Positions 46,515 to 55,413 of a stretch of 64,000 bases of DNA are shown here, piece after piece. The first letter of the stretch is position 1. Every line of letters starts with the position of its first letter. Origin of the DNA: Gammaproteobacteria bacterium HGW-Gammaproteobacteria-13 (GTDB taxonomy: Bacteria > Pseudomonadota > Gammaproteobacteria > Pseudomonadales > Pseudomonadaceae). The notes under the pieces are model-generated. The model made no database searches. It was not told where the DNA came from and worked only from the letters and a program-made list of their open reading frames with translations. Where the stretch lies: positions 18,179 through 82,178 of the forward strand of contig PGZH01000012.1 of NCBI GenBank assembly GCA_002840155.1, given 5' to 3'. Made by a program: the position numbers and the translations under genes.

Positions 46515-47720
46515 ATGTCGCTGACATCCCCCTGGCGCACCGACTTCCCCGGCATTCTGGCCCTTGCGGCTGAAGGCCAGACCTATCTGGACAGCGCCGC
46601 CACCGCGCAAAAACCCCAGGCCATGCTCGATGCCCTGCTCGGCTATTACGCTGGCGGCGCAGCCAATGTGCATCGTGCCCAGCACCTGCCGGGCGAACGT
46701 GCCACCCGCGCCTTCGAAGCCACCCGGGAAAAGGCTGCACGCTGGCTAAATGCGCCCGACGCGCAACAGATCATTTTTACCCGCAGCGCCACCGAAGCGT
46801 TCAACCTGCTGGCCTATGGCTTGGAACAACGCGTTGAATCAGGCGATGAGATCGTTATCAGCGCCCTGGAACACCACGCCAATCTCCTGCCCTGGCAGCA
46901 ACTGGCCCTACGCCGGCAGCTCAAGCTGGTGGTGTTGCCGCTGAATCAGCATGGTTTGATCGACCTCACCCAAGCGGCGCAGCTGATTGGCCCGCGTACC
47001 CGCCTGTTGGCGGTCAGCCAGCTGTCCAACGTACTCGGTTGCTGGCAGCCGCTGGAGCCGTTACTGGCCCTGGCACAGGCGCAAGGCGCGCTGACGGTGG
47101 TCGACGGCACCCAGGGCGTTGTGCACGGTCGCCAGGATATGCAGGCCTTGGGCTGCGACTTCTATATCTGCTCCAGCCACAAACTCTACGGCCCGGACGG
47201 CGTCGGCCTGCTTTATGGCCGCCCGCAGGCCCTGGAGCAACTGGCGCATTGGCAGTTTGGCGGCGAGATGCTGCTGCACACCGACTACAGCAACGCCAGC
47301 TTTCGCCCCGCGCCTCTGGGCTTCGAAGCCGGTACGCCGCCAATTGCCTCGGTGATCGCCCTGGGCGCCAGCCTGGATTACCTGAGCAGCCTCGACTCCA
47401 GCGCCGTTAGCGCCCACGAAGCGGCCCTGCATGCTGAGCTGCTCGCCGGGCTGCAGCAGCGCCAGGGTATACGCCTGCTCGGCACGCCCACTGTCGCCCT
47501 GGCCAGCTTTGTGGTCGACGGCGTGCATAACGCCGACCTCGCCCACCTGCTGACCGAACAGGGCATCGCCGTGCGCGCCGGCCATCATTGCGCCATGCCG
47601 CTGCTGCAGGGCCTCGGCCTGAGCGGGGCGATTCGTGTATCCCTGGGTTTGTATAACAACGCTGGAGATTTGCAGCGCTTCTTTAGCGCCCTGGATCAGG
47701 CCGTGGAGCTGTTGCAGTGA
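46515..47720 (+). CDS. csdA: Cysteine desulfurase CsdA (SufS-like)
   Basis: CsdA releases sulfur from cysteine as an enzyme-bound persulfide and hands it to CsdE. The 401-residue group II desulfurase has the PLP Lys in YICSSHKLYGPDGVGLLYG and the catalytic Cys in the group II motif VRAGHHCAMPLL. The start is the ATG at 46515 (MSLTSPWRTDFPG). It overlaps csdE by 4 bases. tcdA downstream uses the Csd sulfur-transfer system, which supports CsdA rather than SufS. Confidence 0.93.
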   Translation: MSLTSPWRTDFPGILALAAEGQTYLDSAATAQKPQAMLDALLGYYAGGAANVHRAQHLPGERATRAFEATREKAARWLNAPDAQQIIFTRSATEAFNLLAYGLEQRVESGDEIVISALEHHANLLPWQQLALRRQLKLVVLPLNQHGLIDLTQAAQLIGPRTRLLAVSQLSNVLGCWQPLEPLLALAQAQGALTVVDGTQGVVHGRQDMQALGCDFYICSSHKLYGPDGVGLLYGRPQALEQLAHWQFGGEMLLHTDYSNASFRPAPLGFEAGTPPIASVIALGASLDYLSSLDSSAVSAHEAALHAELLAGLQQRQGIRLLGTPTVALASFVVDGVHNADLAHLLTEQGIAVRAGHHCAMPLLQGLGLSGAIRVSLGLYNNAGDLQRFFSALDQAVELLQ

Positions 47721-48148
47721 ACCTGCCCACCAGCGCCCAGACTGCGCTGCAGGCCTTTAGCGCCTGCCCCGGCTGGGAACAACGCGCGCGCCTGCTGATG
47801 CAATGGGGCGACCAGCTCGCGCCACTGAGTGACGCCGAACGCTGTGAAGCCAACCGGGTGCAGGGCTGCGAAAGTCAGGTGTGGTTGCTGGCCGAACGCG
47901 ACGGCGGGCAGTGGCAGTTTCGCGCCAGCAGTGATGCACGGTTGCTGCGCGGCCTGCTCGCGCTGCTGCTGGCGCGGGTCAATGGCTTAACCCAGGCCGA
48001 ACTAGCGCAGCTGGATCTGCCGGACTGGTTTACCCAGCTCGGCCTGGCCCGCCACCTGTCACCCTCACGCAGCAATGGCCTGCAGGCCGTGCTGACGCGG
48101 ATGCAGCACGTGCTCGACGCCGTCGATCAGGGTGCAGCGCGCCACTGA
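47717..48148 (+). CDS. csdE: Sulfur acceptor CsdE (SufE family)
   Basis: CsdE accepts the persulfide from CsdA. The 143-residue SufE-fold protein has the catalytic Cys in NRVQGCESQVWLL (about residue 55) and the C-terminal LGLARHLSPSRSNGLQAVL block shared by the family. It starts in a 4-base overlap with csdA (GTGA/ATGA type). Its last 22 bases overlap the 3' end of a leftward gene. Confidence 0.94.
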   Translation: MNLPTSAQTALQAFSACPGWEQRARLLMQWGDQLAPLSDAERCEANRVQGCESQVWLLAERDGGQWQFRASSDARLLRGLLALLLARVNGLTQAELAQLDLPDWFTQLGLARHLSPSRSNGLQAVLTRMQHVLDAVDQGAARH

Positions 48149-48963
48149 TCGGCATTGCCGGAATACAAGGCCTGCTGCAAACGCTCCAACTCACCGTTCT
48201 GCGCCAAGCGGCGCAAACCGCCATTGAATACCTTGCGCAGCTGATCGGCTTTAGCATCGCCTTTGCGAAACAGCAGGTGCAGCGGCTCGGTATTCAACAC
48301 ACGCGGATGGTGGGTGATAACGGCTCGCGCTTCGGGAGCAAACATCCGCCGCAGCATGGCGTAGCCCACGGCCCGGTCCTGCGGATGAAAATCCACGCGG
48401 CCCAACTCCAGCAGACGAAAACCGGTGTCTTCCTTGCCGCTTTGCTGCACCTGCAACTGCCCGCCCTGCACTGCCGCATCGAACTGCGGACCATAGGAGT
48501 AGCCATGGGTGGTGGCGATGCTGAACGACTTGAGGTCTTCGATACGCGCCCAGTTCAGCAACTGGTCGGTGCGCTGGAACAGCACAATCTCGCCCTGCAC
48601 TACCGGATCACTGCATTCGCTGATACGCCGCCGCGGGGCAGAACAGGAATAGGGCATCACCGCATCGAGACCGCCCTGTTCGAGCATCAGCAGGTTGCGA
48701 TCCCAGGGGTAATAGACCAACTCGACCTGATAACCGGCCGCCTTGAAAATATCGCGCACCAGTCGCGACAGGACGCCGCCATCTTCGCGCTGCTGATCGA
48801 CGTAGGGCACCCAGTCACCGGTGCCAATCCGCACAACCGGGTTGGCATGGGCGCTCAGGCAGGCAGAAAGCACTGCAAACAGCAGCACAGATCGCGGGAT
48901 ATGACGTAACACATAACGCAACAGGGACAACACAGCACACCTCGATAAAGCGAGAAACAGCAT
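48127..48963 (-). CDS. Orphan periplasmic solute-binding protein (family 3)
   Basis: A 278-residue secreted protein of the amino-acid-type solute-binding family 3 (SBP_bac_3). A signal peptide ends near SAHA-NPVV. The mature part opens VRIGTGDWVPYVDQQREDGG and has VYYPWDRNLLMLEQGGLDAV, usual for this fold. No permease or ATPase gene is adjacent, so it may serve a remote transporter or act as a sensor. Two Cys (SCSAPRRRISEC) may form a disulfide. The start is ambiguous: GTG at 48933 with GAGGTG upstream is as good as ATG at 48963. It lies between csdE and tcdA, breaking that group. Confidence 0.8.
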   Translation of the reverse strand: MLFLALSRCAVLSLLRYVLRHIPRSVLLFAVLSACLSAHANPVVRIGTGDWVPYVDQQREDGGVLSRLVRDIFKAAGYQVELVYYPWDRNLLMLEQGGLDAVMPYSCSAPRRRISECSDPVVQGEIVLFQRTDQLLNWARIEDLKSFSIATTHGYSYGPQFDAAVQGGQLQVQQSGKEDTGFRLLELGRVDFHPQDRAVGYAMLRRMFAPEARAVITHHPRVLNTEPLHLLFRKGDAKADQLRKVFNGGLRRLAQNGELERLQQALYSGNADQWRAAP

Positions 48964-49021
48964 ATCCCTGCTGAACAGCGACCTTAACCGGTCGTTTTTA
49001 CAGATTAGTCAACGCACGCCG

Positions 49022-49837
49022 CTATGCATCAGGCGCACGCGGCCGCTCTGACGGCCGCCGCGTACCGGCGACCAATTTATCGACGATGCGCGCAGCGGCC
49101 ACCATGCCGAAGGTGGCGGTCACCATCATCACCGCACCAAACCCGCCGGCGCAGTCGAGCTTGACCCCTTCGCCGACAAAGCCCTTGTACTGACACACCG
49201 TGCCGTCGGGCTTGGGATAGCGCAGCTGCTCGCTGGAATACACGCACGGCACACTGTAGTTGCGCCCTGGCGTGCGCGAGAAACCGTAGTCGCGGCGCAG
49301 GGTGGAGCGCACCTTGGAGGCCAGCGGATCGTTCCAGGTCTTATTCAGGTCGCCGACCTGGATCTGCGTCGGGTCGATCTGCCCGCCTGCGCCGCCGGTG
49401 GTGATCACCTGAATCTTGCGCCGCTTGCACCAGGAAATCAGCGCGGCCTTGGCGTTGACACTGTCGATGCAGTCGATCACCGCATCCAACTGCTCGGTGA
49501 TGTACTCGGCCATGGTCTCGCGGGTCACGAAATCCGCCACCGCATGCACCACGCAGGCCGGATTGATTGCGCGAATACGCGCCGCCATCACCTCGACCTT
49601 GGGCTGGCCGACCGTGCTGTCGAGGGCATGCAGCTGGCGGTTGCTGTTGCTGACGCAAACATCGTCCAGATCAAACAGGGAGATTTCGCCCACCCCGGAG
49701 CGGGCCAGCGCCTCGGCTGCCCAGGAACCCACACCGCCAATCCCGACCACCGCCACATGCGCAGCCGCCAGCCGTTCGGCACCCTGGCGGCCATACAGAC
49801 GGGCGATCCCGGCAAAGCGTTGTTCATCCACAGGCAT
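49022..49837 (-). CDS. tcdA: tRNA threonylcarbamoyladenosine dehydratase TcdA (CsdL)
   Basis: TcdA uses ATP to dehydrate t6A37 of tRNA to its cyclic form ct6A. The 271-residue E1-like protein has the nucleotide motif VAVVGIGGVGSWAAEAL, DLDDVCVSNSNRQLHAL, and DAVIDCIDSVNAKAAL; the Cys in PGRNYSVPCVYSSEQL fits the active-site region. It works with the CsdA-CsdE sulfur relay, whose genes lie just to the left but on the other strand, separated by the solute-binding gene. Confidence 0.95.
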   Translation of the reverse strand: MPVDEQRFAGIARLYGRQGAERLAAAHVAVVGIGGVGSWAAEALARSGVGEISLFDLDDVCVSNSNRQLHALDSTVGQPKVEVMAARIRAINPACVVHAVADFVTRETMAEYITEQLDAVIDCIDSVNAKAALISWCKRRKIQVITTGGAGGQIDPTQIQVGDLNKTWNDPLASKVRSTLRRDYGFSRTPGRNYSVPCVYSSEQLRYPKPDGTVCQYKGFVGEGVKLDCAGGFGAVMMVTATFGMVAAARIVDKLVAGTRRPSERPRAPDA

Positions 49838-50087
49838 TCTTCTCTCTCACAAGCCACAGGCGGCGCGCATTATAGGTAGCCGGCGAGCTGCACCCAAGCA
49901 CTGTCTTGGTCTAGACCGAGCTAACCGATGAACAGCAGTAGCACATCGCCATCAGCGGAACCTTCAAGGCCTGCTATCGTCCCAGCAATATGCCGGCCTG
50001 CCAGCTATACAGCCCAATGGCGGCGGCGTAGCATGCGCCACCCGACGCTCGTCGCTTTTTATTGCCCCTTCGCTGGACCTGCACACT

Positions 50088-52682
50088 ATGCCTTCGCGTA
50101 AGTTTGGACTGAACCTGGTCATGTTCCTGGCAATTGCCGCCGTGTTTACCGGTATCTGGGCGCTGTACAACCGCCCGGTAAGCGCACCGGACTGGCCGGA
50201 ACAGATCTCCGGGTATTCATTTTCGCCCTTCCGCGCCGGGCAGAACCCGCAGCAGGACACCTACCCTAGCGATGCGCAAATGCGTGCCGACTTGGAGTTG
50301 CTGAGCACCCAGACCGACAACATCCGCACCTACTCGGTAGACGGCCCGCTGGGCAATATCCCGCTGCTGGCCGAAGAGTTCGGCCTACGCGTGACCCTGG
50401 GCATCTGGATCAGCCCGGATCTGGCGCGTAACGAGCGGGAAATCGCCAAGGCCATCGAGATTGCCAATAACTCGCGCAGCGTGGTGCGCGTTGCCGTGGG
50501 TAACGAGGCGCTGTTTCGCAGTGAAGTGACGCCGGAGAACCTGATCGCCTATATCGACCGCGTGCGTGCGGCGGTCAAGGTGCCGGTGACCACCTCCGAG
50601 CAGTGGCACATCTGGCAGGAATACCCGGAACTGGCACAACACACCGACCTGGTCGCGGCCCACGTCCTGCCCTACTGGGAGTTCGTGCCGATGGAAGACG
50701 CCACCGAGTTCGTCCTCGAACGCGCCAAGGACCTGAAAAAACTCTTCCCGAAAAAGCCCCTGCTGCTCTCCGAGGTCGGCTGGCCGAGTAACGGACGCAT
50801 GCGCGGCGGCGCCGATGCTTCCCAGGCGGACCAGGCCATCTACCTGCGCACCCTGGTCAACGCGCTGAACGCCAAGGGCTACAACTACTTCGTGATCGAA
50901 GCCTTCGACCAGCCGTGGAAGGCCAGCGATGAAGGCTCGGTCGGTGCCTACTGGGGCGTGTACGACCTGGATCGCCAGGCTAAGTTCGCCTTCGAAGGCC
51001 CCGTGGTAGCCATTCCGCAGTGGCGCTTGCTGGCCATCGGCTCGGTGGTGCTGGCCCTACTCAGCCTGGCGCTGATGCTGATCGACGGCAGCGCCCTGCG
51101 CCAGCGCGGCCGCACCTTCCTGACCATTGTTGCCTTCGCCGGCGGCTCGGCCCTGGTGTGGATCGGCTACGACTACAGCCAGCAATACAGCACCTGGTTC
51201 AGCACCCTGGTCGGCCTGTTGCTGGGTATCGGTGCCTTCGGCGTGTTTATCGTGCTGCTCACCGAGGCCCACGAGCTCGCCGAAACCGCCTGGACCCGTA
51301 CGCGCCGCCGGCCGTTCCAGCCGGTCTTGGCTGACAGTGCCTACCGCCCCAAGGTGTCGGTCCACGTGCCCTGCTACAACGAGCCACCGGAGATGGTCAA
51401 ACAGACCCTCGACGCCCTGGCCGCGCTGGATTACCCGGATTACGAAGTCATCATCATCGACAACAACACCAAGGACCCGGCCGTGTGGGAGCCGGTAGAG
51501 GCCTATTGCAAAGTCCTGGGGCCGCGCTTCCGCTTCTTCCACGTCGCGCCGATTGCCGGTTTCAAGGGCGGCGCGCTGAACTACATCCTGCCGCACACCG
51601 CGCCGGATGCGGAAGTGGTGGCGGTAATCGACGCCGACTACTGCGTCGACAAGAACTGGCTCAAGTACATGGTGCCGCACTTCAGTGATCCACAGATTGC
51701 CGTGGTGCAGTCGCCACAGGATTACCGCGACGGCAACGAGAATATCTTCAAGAAGCTCTGCTACGCCGAATACAAAGGTTTCTTCCATATCGGCATGGTG
51801 ACGCGCAACGACCGCGACGCGATCATCCAGCACGGCACCATGACCATGATCCGCCGCACGGTGATGGACGAACTGAAGTGGGCCGACTGGACCATCTGCG
51901 AAGACGCCGAACTGGGCCTGCGCGTATTCGAGAAAGGCTACTCCGCCGCCTATGCCCACCAGAGCTTTGGCCAGGGGCTGATGCCGGACACCTTTATCGA
52001 CTACAAGAAGCAGCGTTTCCGTTGGGCCTACGGCGCCATTCAGATCATGAAGGGCCATGCACGCAGCCTGTTCCTCGGTAAGGATTCCGAACTGAAAACC
52101 GGCCAGCGCTACCACTTTGTCGCCGGCTGGCTGCCGTGGATCGCCGACGGCCTGAATATCTTCTTCACCGTCGGTGCGCTGCTCTGGTCGGCGGCGATGA
52201 TTATCGTGCCGCAGCGGGTCGACCCGCCGCTGATGATCTTCGCCATCCCGCCATTGGCGCTGTTCTTCTTCAAGCTGGGCAAGATCCTGTTCCTCTACCG
52301 CAAAGCCATGGGCGTCGATCTGGTGCGCTCATTCCAGGCGGCGCTGGCGGGCCTGGCGCTGTCGCACACGATTGCCAAAGCGGTGCTCTACGGCACCTTT
52401 ACCAAGACCATCCCGTTCTTCCGTACACCGAAAATGGCCAGCAACCACGGCATTCTGGTGGCCCTGGCCGAGGCCCGCGAGGAAGTGTTTATCATGCTGC
52501 TGCTGTGGGGTTCGGCCATCGGTATCAGCATCGTTCAGGGCTTGCCCAGCGCCGACGTGAAGTTCTGGGTGGCCATGCTGCTGGTGCAATCGCTGCCGTA
52601 CCTGGCGGCGCTGATCATGGCCCTGCTGTCGTCGCTGCCGGCGCCGCAGGCCAGCGCGCAGGAAACCGCTGCGGCCAGCTGA
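50088..52682 (+). CDS. ndvB: Bifunctional GH17/GT2 membrane beta-glucan synthase, NdvB type
   Basis: An 864-residue inner-membrane protein, nearly the length of P. aeruginosa NdvB, which makes cyclic glucans linked to biofilm antibiotic tolerance. It has a TM helix at about 8-26 and a GH17-like domain at about 40-300, with the two expected acids Glu140 (VGNEALF) and Glu229 (LLSEVGWPSNG). Two or three TM helices follow (about 305-395), then a GT2 domain from about 420 with HVPCYNEPPEM, AVIDADYCVD (DxD), TICEDAELGLR and KKQRFRWAYG (QxxRW), and C-terminal TM helices. The GH17 part probably acts as a periplasmic transglycosylase that shapes or closes the glucan. It is a single gene ending at a strong terminator. 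Confidence 0.92.
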   Translation: MPSRKFGLNLVMFLAIAAVFTGIWALYNRPVSAPDWPEQISGYSFSPFRAGQNPQQDTYPSDAQMRADLELLSTQTDNIRTYSVDGPLGNIPLLAEEFGLRVTLGIWISPDLARNEREIAKAIEIANNSRSVVRVAVGNEALFRSEVTPENLIAYIDRVRAAVKVPVTTSEQWHIWQEYPELAQHTDLVAAHVLPYWEFVPMEDATEFVLERAKDLKKLFPKKPLLLSEVGWPSNGRMRGGADASQADQAIYLRTLVNALNAKGYNYFVIEAFDQPWKASDEGSVGAYWGVYDLDRQAKFAFEGPVVAIPQWRLLAIGSVVLALLSLALMLIDGSALRQRGRTFLTIVAFAGGSALVWIGYDYSQQYSTWFSTLVGLLLGIGAFGVFIVLLTEAHELAETAWTRTRRRPFQPVLADSAYRPKVSVHVPCYNEPPEMVKQTLDALAALDYPDYEVIIIDNNTKDPAVWEPVEAYCKVLGPRFRFFHVAPIAGFKGGALNYILPHTAPDAEVVAVIDADYCVDKNWLKYMVPHFSDPQIAVVQSPQDYRDGNENIFKKLCYAEYKGFFHIGMVTRNDRDAIIQHGTMTMIRRTVMDELKWADWTICEDAELGLRVFEKGYSAAYAHQSFGQGLMPDTFIDYKKQRFRWAYGAIQIMKGHARSLFLGKDSELKTGQRYHFVAGWLPWIADGLNIFFTVGALLWSAAMIIVPQRVDPPLMIFAIPPLALFFFKLGKILFLYRKAMGVDLVRSFQAALAGLALSHTIAKAVLYGTFTKTIPFFRTPKMASNHGILVALAEAREEVFIMLLLWGSAIGISIVQGLPSADVKFWVAMLLVQSLPYLAALIMALLSSLPAPQASAQETAAAS

Positions 52683-52705
52683 TTACAGCCGCGCTTGAAT
52701 GCCAG

Positions 52706-52729
52706 ACGGCGGCCAATGGCCGCCGTTTT
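52706..52729 (+). terminator. Terminator of the ndvB-type gene
   Basis: ACGGCGGCC and GGCCGCCGT form a 9-bp stem around AAT, followed by TTT, 23 bases past the stop. Confidence 0.88.
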
Positions 52730-52775
52730 GCTTTAAGATGGCGGCCTTTCCGCTTGATGCCGCCCCGGAGCCGCA

Positions 52776-53933
52776 ATGACCGTCAACGCCACGCCCCTCT
52801 CCCCGACGCTGGAGCTTGCCTGCGAGCTGATTCGTCGCCCGTCCGTTACGCCGCTGGATGAAGGCTGCCAGGAACAGATGACACGTCGTCTGGCTGCCTG
52901 CGGTTTCACCATCGAGCCGATGCGGATCGAAGAAGTGGACAACTTCTGGGCAAGTCACGGCAGCGACAACGGTCCCGTGCTGTGCTTTGCCGGACACACC
53001 GATGTGGTGCCAACCGGCCCGGTACAGAACTGGCAGCACCAGCCGTTCGACGCCCTGATCGACGAAGACGGCATGCTCTGCGGCCGTGGCGCGGCGGACA
53101 TGAAAGGCAGTCTGGCGTCGATGATCATCGCCGTTGAGCGCTTTGTCGCCGAGTACCCGGATCACAAAGGCCGGATCGCCTTTCTGATCACCAGCGACGA
53201 AGAAGGCCCGGCGCACCACGGCACCAAGGCCGTGGTTGAACGCCTGCGCGCACGTAACGAGCGCCTGGACTGGTGCATTGTTGGCGAGCCGTCGAGCACC
53301 ACCCTGGTTGGCGACGTGGTAAAAAACGGCCGCCGTGGTTCGCTCGGCTGCACCCTCAGCGTACGCGGCAAACAAGGCCACGTGGCCTATCCGCACCTGG
53401 CGCGCAACCCGATTCACCTGGCCGCGCCGGCCCTGGCCGAACTGGCTGCCGAGCACTGGGATGACGGTAACGCGTTCTTCCCGCCCACCAGTTTCCAGAT
53501 TTCCAACCTCAACGCCGGCACCGGCGCGACCAACGTGATCCCTGGCGAGCTGACGGCGGTATTCAACTTCCGCTTCTCCACCGAATCCACGGTCGAAGGC
53601 CTGCAGCAGCGCGTCGAGGAGATTCTTGCCAAGCACGGCCTGGACTATCACCTGGACTGGGCCCTCTCCGGCCTGCCGTTCCTCACCGAGCCGGGTGCCC
53701 TGCTCGACGCCGTGGCCGCCAGCATCAAGGCTGTCACCGGTCGCGACACCAAACCCTCGACCAGCGGCGGCACCTCCGACGGACGCTTTATCGCCACCCT
53801 CGGCACCCAAGTGGTCGAACTCGGCCCGGTCAACGCCACCATCCACCAGGTCGACGAACGCGTACTGGCCAGTGATCTGGATGTGCTGACCGAGATCTAC
53901 TACCAAACCCTGGTCAATCTGCTCGCATGCTGA
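52776..53933 (+). CDS. dapE: Succinyl-diaminopimelate desuccinylase
   Basis: DapE hydrolyses N-succinyl-diaminopimelate to give diaminopimelate. The 385-residue M20 metallopeptidase has the zinc ligands in [12 protein letters not shown] (His), [11 protein letters not shown] (Asp) and [13 protein letters not shown] (catalytic Glu and ligand), with later ones in VGEPSST and TIHQVDERV. Start [13 protein letters not shown] at 52776. It overlaps rlmA by 7 bases. It completes the pathway with dapD and dapC 8 kb upstream. Confidence 0.97.
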   Translation: MTVNATPLSPTLELACELIRRPSVTPLDEGCQEQMTRRLAACGFTIEPMRIEEVDNFWASHGSDNGPVLCFAGHTDVVPTGPVQNWQHQPFDALIDEDGMLCGRGAADMKGSLASMIIAVERFVAEYPDHKGRIAFLITSDEEGPAHHGTKAVVERLRARNERLDWCIVGEPSSTTLVGDVVKNGRRGSLGCTLSVRGKQGHVAYPHLARNPIHLAAPALAELAAEHWDDGNAFFPPTSFQISNLNAGTGATNVIPGELTAVFNFRFSTESTVEGLQQRVEEILAKHGLDYHLDWALSGLPFLTEPGALLDAVAASIKAVTGRDTKPSTSGGTSDGRFIATLGTQVVELGPVNATIHQVDERVLASDLDVLTEIYYQTLVNLLAC

Positions 53934-54730
53934 TCTGCCCCATCTGCCAGGCGCCGCTGCAGACGCTCGACAACGGCGTCACCTGCCCGGCCAACCACCG
54001 TTTTGATCGCGCACGCCAGGGTTACCTGAACCTGCTGCCGGTGCAGCACAAGAACAGCCGCGACCCAGGCGACAACGCCGCCATGGTCGAGGCGCGGCGA
54101 CGCTTTCTCGACGGCGGTCATTACGCACCGCTGGCCAAGCGCCTGGCCGAACTGGCGGCCGGTTATAACCCGGCCCGCTGGCTGGATATCGGTTGCGGCG
54201 AGGGTTACTACACCGCGCAGATCGCCGACGCCCTGCCGCACGCCGACGGCTACGCCCTGGATATCTCCCGCGAGGCGATCAAACGCGGCTGCAAGCGCGC
54301 GCCCCAGCTCAATTGGCTGGTGGCGAGCATGGCCCGCGTACCGCTGAGTGACGCCAGCTGCCAACTGCTCGCCAGCGTTTTCAGCCCGCTCGACTGGCAG
54401 GAGGCCAAACGCCTGCTCGCCCCCGGTGGCGGCCTGCTGCGCATGGGACCGACCAGTGAACACCTGATGGAGCTGCGGCAGAAGCTGTATGACGAAGTGC
54501 GCGACTACGATGATCAGAAACACCTGGAGCTGATCCCCGCAGGCATGCGCCTAGCCCACAGCGAAACCCTGACCTTTAATCTGCACCTGCCAAGCAGCGA
54601 GGCCCGCGCCGACCTGCTGGCCATGACCCCGCACGGCTGGCGCGCCAGCGCCGAGAAGCGTGCGGCGGTGATCGCCGAACCCTGCGACGTGACTGTTGCC
54701 ATCCGCTACGACTGGATCGAGAGACTATGA
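53927..54730 (+). CDS. rlmA: 23S rRNA (guanine-745-N1) methyltransferase RlmA
   Basis: RlmA(I) methylates G745 in domain II of 23S rRNA near the peptide exit tunnel. The 267-residue protein has an N-terminal zinc ribbon with Cys4, Cys7, Cys20 and His24 ([17 protein letters not shown]), then a SAM-binding domain with [16 protein letters not shown]. The conserved [16 protein letters not shown] segment marks the RlmA family. It is coupled to dapE by overlap and to the following unknown gene by a 4-base overlap. Confidence 0.95.
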   Translation: MLICPICQAPLQTLDNGVTCPANHRFDRARQGYLNLLPVQHKNSRDPGDNAAMVEARRRFLDGGHYAPLAKRLAELAAGYNPARWLDIGCGEGYYTAQIADALPHADGYALDISREAIKRGCKRAPQLNWLVASMARVPLSDASCQLLASVFSPLDWQEAKRLLAPGGGLLRMGPTSEHLMELRQKLYDEVRDYDDQKHLELIPAGMRLAHSETLTFNLHLPSSEARADLLAMTPHGWRASAEKRAAVIAEPCDVTVAIRYDWIERL

Positions 54731-55104
54731 CCATGCGCCAACCGGATATCGAGATTTACCTGAAAGACGCCGACCACACCGCCATCGGCGAGTGGCTTAA
54801 CAGCGCACTGGGCAGCTGCACACCCTGGCAGCAGAAAGGCCAGACCTACAAATGTATGGCCGGTGAAGTGCCCGTCACCTGGCTGCCCAAGGCTGTCGGC
54901 AAATGGAACAGCCTGTTCCTGGAAAGCGACGCCACACCCTGGGCTGACGACCTGGCCTGCGCCCAGGCCGCCTTCGCCGCCCTGAATGTTGAAGTGCGTT
55001 GCGCACCGGGCGGCTGGCAGGAAGAAGAAAGCGACGAGCAAGCCGACCGCTGGATGCGCATCAGCGCCGATGGGGTAGAAGAGATCACCTGGCGCACCGG
55101 CTAG
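54727..55104 (+). CDS. Conserved protein of unknown function
   Basis: A 125-residue soluble acidic protein without signal peptide or membrane segment. Notable parts are an IEIYLKDADHTAIGEWLN start, a Trp-rich middle (TPWQQKGQTYKCM and VTWLPKAVGKWNSLFLE) and an acidic tail near EEEESDEQ. It is rich in Trp and has two or three Cys. I recognise it only as a gene that accompanies rlmA in Pseudomonas; no domain is known to me. The start at 54727 overlaps rlmA (ATGA); ATG at 54733 is an alternative. Co-translation with rlmA suggests a role near translation or none related. Repeat copy B begins on the last base of its TAG. Confidence 0.8.
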   Translation: MTMRQPDIEIYLKDADHTAIGEWLNSALGSCTPWQQKGQTYKCMAGEVPVTWLPKAVGKWNSLFLESDATPWADDLACAQAAFAALNVEVRCAPGGWQEEESDEQADRWMRISADGVEEITWRTG

Positions 55105-55325
55105 AACCTGCCTACGATCTGCTGCGCGTCGCGCCATACTGCGTTAAAAACAGGCTCGGCAAGCCGCTTGCGGCTAACGCGCTTTAGCGCGGCCCGAAGG
55201 GTGAGCGAAGCGAGTAGTGCTCATTTACACCAGTAAACTCCGCTTCCTCGCCGTTTTGACCAGCCGGAGGCTGTTACTACGTAGCGCCTTGTAGGCCTCT
55301 AGCTCGCAAGATCGTAAACAGGTTC
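55104..55325 (+). repeat. Stop-codon-abutting palindromic repeat, copy B (222 bp, interrupted)
   Basis: It starts on the G of the preceding TAG. The arms GAACCTGC-CTACGATC and GATCGTAA-ACAGGTTC are complementary except for two bases, and differ from those of copies A and C. The central hairpin TTTAC-ACCA-GTAAA equals copy A. About 55 bases of extra GC-rich sequence (near 55160-55215, with CGCTTTAGCG and AGCGAAGCGAG) are inserted left of it, and the right inner arm is degenerate. Apart from this repeat and the fadD1 terminator, the 55105-55413 gap holds nothing I can name. Confidence 0.8.
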
Positions 55326-55377
55326 TTAAACCAACAGCGATCCTACTGCGACCAAATACCAAAACGCTAAAAAACAA

Positions 55378-55397
55378 AACCCCGCCTAGGCGGGGTT
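55378..55397 (-). terminator. Terminator of fadD1
   Basis: The perfect palindrome AACCCCGCC-TA... (AACCCCGCCTAGGCGGGGTT) is followed on the minus strand by TTGTTTT, 17 bases past the fadD1 stop. Confidence 0.85.
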
Positions 55398-55413
55398 CTG
55401 TTTAACCGGGTGG

